Assembly: GCA_015069295.1 (NCBI GenBank)
Contig: SVIW01000001.1
Coordinates: 62,001-126,000 of the forward strand
Length of the DNA stretch: 64,000 nucleotides
From: Clostridiales bacterium
Lineage (GTDB): Bacteria > Bacillota > Clostridia > Christensenellales > Borkfalkiaceae
Reading direction: 5' to 3'
The notes under the pieces are model-generated. The model searched no databases. It saw nothing but the letters and a program-made list of their open reading frames with translations, and had not been told where the DNA came from. Shown piece by piece: positions 58,020 to 64,000 of this stretch (positions are counted from its first letter, which is position 1; each line of letters opens with the position of its first letter). The position numbers and the translations under genes were made by a program.

Positions 58020-58970
58020 TTAGATTTCGATTTGCGCGATAACGCCCTTCAAGACTTCCGCGCTATGACGCATTTTTTCCATTTCGTCGTCGGAAAGCTT
58101 GGGAGTAAGGGTCGTAACGACGCCGTTGTTACCGATTGCGCAAAGAGTAGAAAGCGCGACGTCGGAAATTCCGTATTCCCCGTCCAAAACGGTGGATACG
58201 GGCAAAATCGTGTACGCGCTGGAATAGATACTCTTGATAATCTGCGTTACGCACGCCGCGATACCGTAGAAGGTTGCGCCCTTGCCTGCGATAATTTGAC
58301 CGCCCGATTTTTTAACGTATTCTTCCACTTCCTCGTGCGTATACGGGGTAACCTTCAAGATAGACTTGTCCGTCAAAGTTCCTTCGTATTCTTTCAGGGG
58401 AATTCCCGAAATATCCGCCGTCGACCAAGCGACGAAAGACGAATCGCCGTGTTCGCCAAGCACGTACGCGTGCACTTGCTTTTGGTTTACCGAATACAAT
58501 TCGGAAAGGCGGGTTCTAAGACGAATGCTGTCCAAGGTCGTGCCCGTACCCAAAACGCGGTTCTTGGGAACGCCCGTAATTTTACAGAATACGTAGGTAA
58601 GAACGTCTACGGGATTTGCCACGAACAAATACAACGCGTTCGGGGCGTGCTTTACGATTTGCGGCGCAATGGACTTCAAAATATTGACGTTGGTCTGCGT
58701 CAAATCGATACGGGACTGACCGGGTTTTCTGCCCACGCCGCTCGTTACGACGACGATGTCCGAATCCGCTGCGTCTTCATAGGTACCGAAATAAATTTTT
58801 GCAGGCGAAAGATAGGGCGTTGCCTGTAAAATATCCATTGCCTCCCCTTTTGCCTTCGCTTCGTTTACGTCGATCAATACGATCTCCGCAACCGTACCGG
58901 TTGCTACCAACGTGTACGCAACGGTAGCACCTACCGAACCTGCACCGATAATAGTAACTTTGTTTTTCAT
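58020..58970 (-). CDS. LDH-type malate dehydrogenase (probable), lactate/malate dehydrogenase family
   Basis: 316 residues. NAD-binding [21 protein letters not shown], Asp of LIDVNEAK, catalytic pair Arg/Asp in [11 protein letters not shown] and His in [15 protein letters not shown]. Most of the sequence is lactate-dehydrogenase-like ([21 protein letters not shown]). However, the substrate-discriminating residue (Gln102 in LDH numbering, NQKPGETR) is Arg81 here (GRKPGQSR), as in malate dehydrogenases; the classical Gln102Arg change turns LDH into MDH. With fumarase directly downstream (17 bp), malate is the likely substrate. ATG at 58970 preceded by GGAG. Confidence 0.9.
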   Translation of the reverse strand: MKNKVTIIGAGSVGATVAYTLVATGTVAEIVLIDVNEAKAKGEAMDILQATPYLSPAKIYFGTYEDAADSDIVVVTSGVGRKPGQSRIDLTQTNVNILKSIAPQIVKHAPNALYLFVANPVDVLTYVFCKITGVPKNRVLGTGTTLDSIRLRTRLSELYSVNQKQVHAYVLGEHGDSSFVAWSTADISGIPLKEYEGTLTDKSILKVTPYTHEEVEEYVKKSGGQIIAGKGATFYGIAACVTQIIKSIYSSAYTILPVSTVLDGEYGISDVALSTLCAIGNNGVVTTLTPKLSDDEMEKMRHSAEVLKGVIAQIEI

Positions 58971-59009
58971 TTCCAAATCTCCGTAGTTTATTTTTTTCTG
59001 TTTTATCGC

Positions 59010-59019
59010 GCAATATTGC
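59010..59019. promoter_or_regulatory. GCAATATTGC palindrome in the malate-succinate operon leader
   Basis: A 10-bp perfect palindrome just downstream of the predicted start site; a possible repressor site. It is not a clear match to the Rex consensus. Confidence 0.35.
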
Positions 59020-59035
59020 ACATTAATACTACTTT

Positions 59036-59064
59036 ATTATACCACACTTTTTCCCGAATAACAA
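59036..59064 (-). promoter_or_regulatory. Promoter of the malate-fumarate-succinate operon
   Basis: Minus strand TTGTTA (59059-59064), 17-bp spacer, TATAAT (59036-59041). No other strong promoter or terminator was seen until the end of the transporter gene at 46294, so about 12.7 kb may be one transcript. Confidence 0.7.
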
Positions 59065-59148
59065 ACGCTTGACGCATTTCTGTTCCAATTTTTAATCGCT
59101 AAATCGATAAATTTTTATCTTTTCTATTGCAATTTTCTTTTTTCTATG

Positions 59149-59170
59149 AAAAAAGCGCCCTTATGGGCGC
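59149..59170 (-). terminator. Terminator of the DUF308 gene
   Basis: GCGCCC-ATAA-GGGCGC followed by six T on the minus strand, 20 bp after the stop codon. Confidence 0.85.
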
Positions 59171-59189
59171 AAATTTTAACGCTAAAAGT

Positions 59190-59675
59190 TCAGTTTTCCT
59201 CCTCGGTAAAAGCGTTAAACAAGATAACGCCGCCGAGCAGAATAACCAGAAAACCCGTCGTTATAAAAATAAATTTTTTAGAAACGAGAGCGTGAAAAAG
59301 CAATACGATTCCGATAACGATACAAAGAGCAGGCAAAGCGTATTCTAGTAGGAGATATCCCCCTTTTTTGCAGCCCGAACCGTTTTTTACTTTGTCGTAT
59401 AAAAACAATATCCCCGCAATCAAAGACATAGCCGCAAGGACGTATAAAACCGCCTCTACGACAGCCCATCCGCAAATGATAAGCAGCAGACCGCTGACAA
59501 TTTTAACAATCGCAGGGGGCGTCGTTCTCCTGAAAAAATCCACCACGCCGAGCACGATAAAGCAAACCCCGACAATCGTCATCAAAATACTGATAAACTT
59601 GTTTTGCAACACCATCAGCAAAATGCCGAATACCATCGTAAGAACCGCCGTGATGATCTTTTCCGATTGTTTCAT
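59190..59675 (-). CDS. HdeD/DUF308-type small membrane protein
   Basis: 161 residues with six hydrophobic helices arranged in pairs (IITAVLTMVFGILLMVL, ILMTIVGVCFIVLGVVDFF, IVSGLLLIICGWAVV and so on), typical of the HdeD/DUF308 family, whose role in most bacteria is unknown. AGGGGAG precedes the ATG. Transcribed with the small cysteine-rich gene upstream. Confidence 0.8.
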   Translation of the reverse strand: MKQSEKIITAVLTMVFGILLMVLQNKFISILMTIVGVCFIVLGVVDFFRRTTPPAIVKIVSGLLLIICGWAVVEAVLYVLAAMSLIAGILFLYDKVKNGSGCKKGGYLLLEYALPALCIVIGIVLLFHALVSKKFIFITTGFLVILLGGVILFNAFTEEEN

Positions 59676-59700
59676 TAAGTCTCCCCTGCACGCAAACTCC

Positions 59701-59895
59701 TTATGCGTGGCGATGAATAACCGCTACACGGACAAAGCTTTTCTTTAATCTGCTTGCCGCTTGGGCGCAGGGATAAGGTTCGTCTTTGTCGCAATGTATG
59801 CAGAATTCGTATGTACCGCATCTGTCGCAACCCGCGAGAATGCTGTCGTACCATTTGATTTTGTCAAACTTGTCTTGCTGTGCTTTAAAATCCAT
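59701..59895 (-). CDS. Small cysteine-rich protein (64 residues)
   Basis: MDFKAQQDKFDKIKWYDSIL, then GCDRCGTYEFCIHCDKDEPYPC, which offers two CxxC pairs and a fifth Cys, suggesting a zinc ribbon or small redox protein, and a basic C-terminus. GAGGT lies 6 nt before the ATG and a consensus promoter lies 60-85 bp upstream, which supports it as a real gene. I do not recognise the family. Confidence 0.7.
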   Translation of the reverse strand: MDFKAQQDKFDKIKWYDSILAGCDRCGTYEFCIHCDKDEPYPCAQAASRLKKSFVRVAVIHRHA

Positions 59896-59950
59896 AGTAT
59901 ACCTCTACTTTATGTTGAAAACATACTTTATTTGCAAATTTTCTTTTTTT

Positions 59951-59979
59951 ATTATATCCAATTATTAAGTTTTTTTCAA
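59951..59979 (-). promoter_or_regulatory. Promoter of the small cysteine-rich gene and DUF308 gene
   Basis: Minus strand TTGAAA (59974-59979), 17-bp spacer, TATAAT (59951-59956). Confidence 0.75.
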
Positions 59980-60040
59980 TAGTTTTTTCGACATTTTTCC
60001 CTTTTTTTTGCATTTTTTTACAAATTCTTTCTTTTCGATT

Positions 60041-60065
60041 GAAAAACCGCGACGATTGCCGCGGT
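60041..60065 (-). terminator. Terminator of a short minus-strand transcript
   Basis: ACCGCG-GCAATCGT-CGCGGT followed by TTTTTC on the minus strand. Upstream, a larger palindrome (60091-60120, CTTTGCAACC/GGTTGCAAAG arms) would form a second hairpin in the same RNA. Confidence 0.65.
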
Positions 60066-60135
60066 AATTTTTGGCGTTATCTTCAGTTACGCGCCTTTGC
60101 AACCCGCGGTTGCAAAGCGCTTTTAACCGTTTGTC

Positions 60136-60222
60136 TTACGCTTCTTTCCATTCTCTCTTCCTTGCTGTTTCGGTGCCTTTTCCGACGTCCGTCATACCCT
60201 GAAAAAACACGGTTTTCTCCAT
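60136..60222 (-). CDS. Possible 28-residue peptide in a structured transcript
   Basis: ATG at 60222 encodes MEKTVFFQGMTDVGKGTETA... ending KREWKEA and stop. A GGAAG sequence lies 9 nt upstream, and a TATAAT (60276-60281 on the minus strand, weak -35) would start transcription near 60269. The 60-60.3 kb interval contains no other gene. It may be a small protein, or the transcript may act as RNA. Confidence 0.35.
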   Translation of the reverse strand: MEKTVFFQGMTDVGKGTETARKREWKEA

Positions 60223-60325
60223 CGTTTTTTCTTCCGTGAAGCGAATATGGTTTCCTCAAAAGTTCTTATATTTTAATTATATGCAAAAAAACGAAAAATG
60301 AGTACCAGTTTTTTTTCTTTTTTCT

Positions 60326-61249
60326 TTAAAAACTGCTGACGTGCAGATTTGTAAAAATCTCCATATATTTTTCCTTCAAAAAGGAAAGCTGCCCTGCGTT
60401 GATAACGCGTGCCGTGCCTGCGGCAACCCCCGCGCGAAGAATATCCTGCATCGGCGCGCCTTGCTCTAACTTGATTGCGGCGGCGGCAACCATACTGTCG
60501 CCCGCCCCCACCGTAGAGTTTACGGCTACGTTCAAGCTCTTACAATAATAATTGCGCATACCGTCCGTAATCACGGCGCCCTTTTTACCCAGCGAGAGCA
60601 AGACCATTTTTGCGCCGCGATCCAAAAGCTCGTAACACGCGGAAAGCATCTCCTCTTTATCGGCAATCCGTCTGCCTAAGGTATTTTCCAATTCCTCTAA
60701 ATTCGGTTTTACGAGGTCAACCCCCGTTTCCAACGCCGAAAACATACGTTTTCCGGACGCGTCCACGATTTTCTTTGCCCGCGAATCGACGGCTGACGCC
60801 AGTTTTCCATAATACGAATCGTCCACTCCGCGAGGCAAACCGCCGGAAAGCACGGTAACGCCGCTTCGCGAAGAAAGCATACGGACAAGACCTAAAACTT
60901 CTTCCTCTTTCTCCTTTCCGATCTCTTCCCCTACGTCGTTTACCTCGGTCAGCATAGAGCGATTGTCGATAAATTTATAATTTTCCCTTGCCCTGCCCTT
61001 ATTCCAAGCAAAAGTAAACGGTACGCCCTCTTTGTCCAAGGCATTTTCGAACATATACCCGTTTTCGTTATACATCAAACCCGTCGTATACGCGTCGCCA
61101 CCCAGCCGAGTAACCCCGATCGCCACGTTTAACGCCTTGCCCGTAAAGGTAAGCGTCTTGCTTTTTACAATATTCGTTTTTCCAACGTTTAACGAATCCA
61201 ACTCGATGGTTACGTCCGTGCAAGGACTCATACAAACCGTCAATACCAT
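60326..61249 (-). CDS. PfkB-family hexose phosphate kinase (1-phosphofructokinase/LacC type)
   Basis: 307 residues: VLTVCMSPCTDVTIEL, substrate motif TFTGKALNVAIGVTRLG, VLSGGLPRGVDDSYYG, LVKPNLEELENTLG, LLSLGKKGAVI and the anion-hole/catalytic base motif NSTVGAGDSMVAAAAIKL. Closest in style to FruK and tagatose-6-phosphate kinase LacC. No fructose PTS gene is adjacent, so the substrate is open. The ATG at 61249 follows GGGGTGG and lines up with family N-termini. A 109-bp gap separates it from pfkA, where a terminator lies. Confidence 0.9.
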   Translation of the reverse strand: MVLTVCMSPCTDVTIELDSLNVGKTNIVKSKTLTFTGKALNVAIGVTRLGGDAYTTGLMYNENGYMFENALDKEGVPFTFAWNKGRARENYKFIDNRSMLTEVNDVGEEIGKEKEEEVLGLVRMLSSRSGVTVLSGGLPRGVDDSYYGKLASAVDSRAKKIVDASGKRMFSALETGVDLVKPNLEELENTLGRRIADKEEMLSACYELLDRGAKMVLLSLGKKGAVITDGMRNYYCKSLNVAVNSTVGAGDSMVAAAAIKLEQGAPMQDILRAGVAAGTARVINAGQLSFLKEKYMEIFTNLHVSSF

Positions 61250-61351
61250 TTTCCACCCCAACGGAAGATTTCCGCACATATTCTACTATACTATATATTT
61301 CAACGCAATTTATAATACCAAAACAAAAAAAATAAAATTAAATTTCATTCC

Positions 61352-61380
61352 CATAAAAAAGACCGCTGATTGCGGTCTTT
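61352..61380 (-). terminator. Terminator after pfkA
   Basis: AAAGACCGC-AATCA-GCGGTCTTT followed by TTT on the minus strand, 8 bp after the pfkA stop. Confidence 0.85.
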
Positions 61381-61388
61381 TAAATCCA

Positions 61389-62351
61389 TTACATCGAAAT
61401 CATTTGCAACGTTTCGTAAAGCTCGTAATTAAACGTCTTTTTCATCGAAACGGCTTCGATAATATCCATATCGATAATTTTATTATCACGGATACCGACA
61501 ACGCGGTTACCGATACCGTCGTTAAGCAAACGCACCGCCTTGTTACCGAACTGCGCCGCTAACATTCTGTCCATCATCGAGGGCGAGCCGCCGCGCTGTA
61601 CGTGCCCGATACAGGTGGGACGAACGGAATGCAGCGTAAACGATTGCAACTGTCTTGCAAATTCTTCCGCCGTCATAACCCCTTCGGCGATAACGATAAT
61701 ATTCGAATGTTTACCGTTTGCACGCGAACGGTTGATACGGGAAACGATTTCGTCCATATTGAACGCAATTTCAGGAACGACGATGATTTCCGCACCCGAT
61801 GCAATACCGCTGTACAAAGCAATATCCCCGCAATGTCTACCCATAACCTCTACAACCGAAACGCGTTCGTGCGAAGTCATCGTATCGCGCAGCTTGTTGA
61901 TAATATCCAAGCAAGTATTTACCGCCGTATCAAAACCGAGCGTATAATCGGTATATTCGAGGTCGTTATCAATCGTACCGGGAATCCCGATGGTAGGCAC
62001 GCCGTACTGTTCACTGAGCACCTTTGCGCCGCGGAAAGAACCGTCGCCGCCGATGACGACCAGCCCTTCAATACCGTGTTTTTCCAAAGTATCTACCGCG
62101 CGCTTCTGCCCTTCAACGGTCAGCATTTCCATACATCTTGCCGTTCTTAATTTGGTACCGCCGCACTGTACGATATTGGAAACGCTACGCATCTCCATCG
62201 GCGTTACGTTATCTTCAATCAAACCTGCATAGCCGCGTTCGATTCCGTATACTTCCATACCGAAATAAATCCCCGAACGAACGACCGCGCGAATTGCCGC
62301 ATTCATACCGGGTGCGTCGCCGCCACTCGTCAACAAACCGATTCTTTTCAT
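61389..62351 (-). CDS. pfkA: 6-phosphofructokinase
   Basis: ATP-dependent PfkA of 320 residues: RIGLLTSGGDAPGMNAAIRAVV, ATP-site LVVIGGDGSFRGAKVL (Gly-Asp-Gly-Ser), catalytic PGTIDNDLEYTDYTLGFDTA, EVMGRHCGDIAL and the fructose-6-phosphate loop. ATP rather than PPi use is suggested by the GGDGS motif. GAGGT precedes the ATG. Lies behind dnaE, a common order in Bacillota, but with its own promoter. Confidence 0.96.
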   Translation of the reverse strand: MKRIGLLTSGGDAPGMNAAIRAVVRSGIYFGMEVYGIERGYAGLIEDNVTPMEMRSVSNIVQCGGTKLRTARCMEMLTVEGQKRAVDTLEKHGIEGLVVIGGDGSFRGAKVLSEQYGVPTIGIPGTIDNDLEYTDYTLGFDTAVNTCLDIINKLRDTMTSHERVSVVEVMGRHCGDIALYSGIASGAEIIVVPEIAFNMDEIVSRINRSRANGKHSNIIVIAEGVMTAEEFARQLQSFTLHSVRPTCIGHVQRGGSPSMMDRMLAAQFGNKAVRLLNDGIGNRVVGIRDNKIIDMDIIEAVSMKKTFNYELYETLQMISM

Positions 62352-62425
62352 TTTTTACCTCTAACGTTAATAATTATTCTCTCTTTTCCCTCTAGCGAAA
62401 TTCTTCTCGCCGCTCTTACAAATAT

Positions 62426-62454
62426 ATTATAGCAAATCTTTTAAAAAAAACAAA
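62426..62454 (-). promoter_or_regulatory. Promoter of pfkA
   Basis: Minus strand TATAAT (62426-62431) with TTTGTT/TTGTTT 16-17 bp upstream, in the gap after dnaE. Confidence 0.6.
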
Positions 62455-62479
62455 TACTTTTCGGCACAATTTTTAATTT

Positions 62480-64000
62480 TTAGACAAGTTTTATACAATT
62501 TTCGGGAAGAAAACTAAAAAGCTCCGCCATCAACGCTTTGCTTGGCTCGACTTTCTGCGAACAAAGCATCTTTTTCCCGTCCCGTACAAAACAAACCTCC
62601 GTGTCCCCCGCGTAGAAAATAAGGGTATTTAAAAGCTCTTCCTCGTCCGCCTCGTCCATACCGCTGACGTTGAGCCACAAGCGTTTGGGCTTTTCTTTTT
62701 TTACGGGCGTTTCTAAAACGGGAGTTTCCTTTGCTTTCGAAGTATTTTCTTCAATCGAAAACTCTGTCATTTTATCGACGATGATAACGGGGGCTTTGTC
62801 CTCTTCAATACTCAATTTCCCCGATACGGAAACCACTCTGTCGCTTTCAAGGAAATCGCGAATACGCTCGTAAATCTTAGGGAAACAAACGCATTCGATC
62901 CCGCCGAACATATCCTCCACCGTTACGAACGCCATTAACGACCCGCTGCGGGTTTTCAATTTCTTAAACGCAGAAATCATCCCCCCCATCGTTACCTGTT
63001 GTCCGTCCTCAATTTCGGTATACGTCTTTTCGCCGTCCTCGCCCTCGCTATACGCGTTTAACATCGAACAGTTGAAGGTTTTATCCTTGAAATAGGGCAA
63101 GAATTTTTCAAAGGGATGCCCGCTGATATATACGCCGAGTACGGATTTTTCCTTAGACAGCCTTTCCATCGTTTCGTATTCGGGAATATTGGGATAACGC
63201 ACCTCGATAGCCTGTTCTTGAATAAGGCTGCCGAATATCGATATCTGATTGCCCGATTTTTGCTTTTCCAACGCGCCGACGCGGGAAAGGACTTCTTCAT
63301 AGACCGCCGCCACCTGCGCGCGGTTATACCCGAAGCAATCGAACGCGCCCGCGTAGATAAGACTTTCTACGATACGCTTGTTGACGTATTTACAGCAACG
63401 GGTTGCAAAATCGGCAAAGTCCTTGAACAAGCCGTGTTCGCTACGTTCTTTAATAACGGCGGCAATCGCTTCTTGACCGACCCCGCGGAGCGCGCCGAGC
63501 CCGATTCGAAGCCCGTCGCCCTCTACCCAGAAAATATCCTTGGATTTGTTGATATCGGGAGGCAGAACGGCGATATTTTTTTCTTTCATATACAGAATGT
63601 ATTTTGAAATTTCCTCAATCTTATCGATTCGGTCGTTTAAAATACCCGCCAAAAATTCTTTGGGATAGAAATGTTTCAAATACGCCGTACGGTAGGCTAC
63701 TACCGCATACGCCGCCGCGTGCGATTTGTTAAACGCGTAGGACGCGAAGCTTTCCATATCCCCGAAAATTTTTGCCGCAACCTCGGCGGGTATCCCTTTT
63801 GAAGCGCAGCCGGAAATCCCCTCTTCGGGCGCGCCGTAAATAAATTTGTCCTTATGCGCCATCAACTCGGCTTTTTTCTTTTTCGCCATAGCACGGCGCA
63901 CGAGGTCGGCTTGTCCAAGCGAATACCCAGCAAGCTGTTGGAATATCTGCATAACCTGTTCTTGATATACGATAACGCCGTACGAATTTTTCAAAATCGG
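62480..64000 (-). CDS. dnaE: DNA polymerase III alpha subunit DnaE (C-terminal part, cut by window edge)
   Basis: 506 codons are present and the frame is open at the right edge. Begins in the polymerase core (NSYGVIVYQEQVMQIFQQLAGYS; LVRRAMAKKKK; FASYAFNKSHAAAYAVVAYR; HFYPKEFLAGILN), then the helix-hairpin-helix region (IGLGALRGVGQEAIAAVIKER, ESLIYAGAFDCFG), the OB-fold (VTMGGMISAFKKLKTRSGS) and a C-terminal region. DnaE1-type replicative polymerase, not PolC. Confidence 0.95.
   Translation of the reverse strand, partial: PILKNSYGVIVYQEQVMQIFQQLAGYSLGQADLVRRAMAKKKKAELMAHKDKFIYGAPEEGISGCASKGIPAEVAAKIFGDMESFASYAFNKSHAAAYAVVAYRTAYLKHFYPKEFLAGILNDRIDKIEEISKYILYMKEKNIAVLPPDINKSKDIFWVEGDGLRIGLGALRGVGQEAIAAVIKERSEHGLFKDFADFATRCCKYVNKRIVESLIYAGAFDCFGYNRAQVAAVYEEVLSRVGALEKQKSGNQISIFGSLIQEQAIEVRYPNIPEYETMERLSKEKSVLGVYISGHPFEKFLPYFKDKTFNCSMLNAYSEGEDGEKTYTEIEDGQQVTMGGMISAFKKLKTRSGSLMAFVTVEDMFGGIECVCFPKIYERIRDFLESDRVVSVSGKLSIEEDKAPVIIVDKMTEFSIEENTSKAKETPVLETPVKKEKPKRLWLNVSGMDEADEEELLNTLIFYAGDTEVCFVRDGKKMLCSQKVEPSKALMAELFSFLPENCIKLV

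Noticed and set aside
59010..59019. Rex redox-regulator site in the malate-succinate operon leader
   Set aside because: GCAATATTGC is palindromic but does not match the TTGTTAAnnnnTTAACAA-type Rex consensus; kept only as an unassigned palindrome.

Overview
The window is a gene-dense (about 90% coding), moderate-GC chromosomal segment that looks like an anaerobic, probably spore-forming member of the Clostridia (Bacillota). The reasons are near-universal AGGAGG-type ribosome binding sites, consensus TTGACA-17-TATAAT promoters, a SigK-type sporulation sigma factor with a hydrophobic pro-sequence, a type A RNase P RNA, the miaB-mutS pairing, a GGGtGRT/Fe-S scaffold pair, many Gram-positive lipoproteins, and HdrABC/Flx-type electron-bifurcation genes. 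No phage, insertion sequence, CRISPR array or rRNA operon is visible. Both ends are cut: mutS at the left (C-terminal part missing) and dnaE at the right (N-terminal part missing).

Layout. 0-7.5 kb: mutS and miaB on the minus strand, a divergent class A penicillin-binding protein, then thiI with its cysteine desulfurase and a small membrane protein. 7.5-15 kb: carA, a carB-dapF gene fusion, an argJ-like gene and an acyl-ACP thioesterase. CarA, the DapF domain and ArgJ all lack residues needed for normal catalysis, and carA is preceded by a 45-codon leader ORF whose stop codon lies inside an attenuator-like hairpin. 15-18 kb: a 904-residue PadR-type regulator fused to a giant coiled coil and four membrane helices. 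18-18.8 kb: tRNA-Val(GAC) surrounded by two broken tRNA-like copies and tandem repeats built from the tRNA 3' end. 18.8-20.6 kb: GGGtGRT protein and NifU-like scaffold.

20.7-41.2 kb: one long minus-strand locus (sugar ABC importer without ATPase, three related lipoproteins, a large surface protein, SGNH esterase, glycerophosphodiesterase, metallophosphoesterase, GH65 phosphorylase, beta-phosphoglucomutase) under a divergent GntR/LacI-type regulator. The combination fits scavenging of glucosylated glycerol-phosphate polymers such as teichoic acids; this is an inference. Three secreted proteins in it share an unusual acidic-GGCGS-helix-lysine C-terminus.

41-46.2 kb: sigK, rnpB, pyruvate kinase, a lipid kinase, then about 600 bp holding four small RNA transcription units, each with a near-perfect promoter and its own terminator (two are diverged duplicates with compensatory stem changes), followed by tRNA-Ser(CGA) with the same kind of tRNA-end repeat seen at tRNA-Val. 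46.3-59 kb: a 12.7-kb operon running from a lactate-dehydrogenase-like malate dehydrogenase (Arg at the specificity position) through fumarase, HdrBCA, FlxDCBA and a soluble FrdBA to an AspT/YbjL-type exporter. Read together it is a malate-to-fumarate-to-succinate route in which fumarate reduction is probably coupled to NADH oxidation and ferredoxin reduction by flavin-based electron bifurcation. 59-64 kb: two small genes, a possible 28-residue peptide transcript, a PfkB-family kinase, 6-phosphofructokinase and dnaE.
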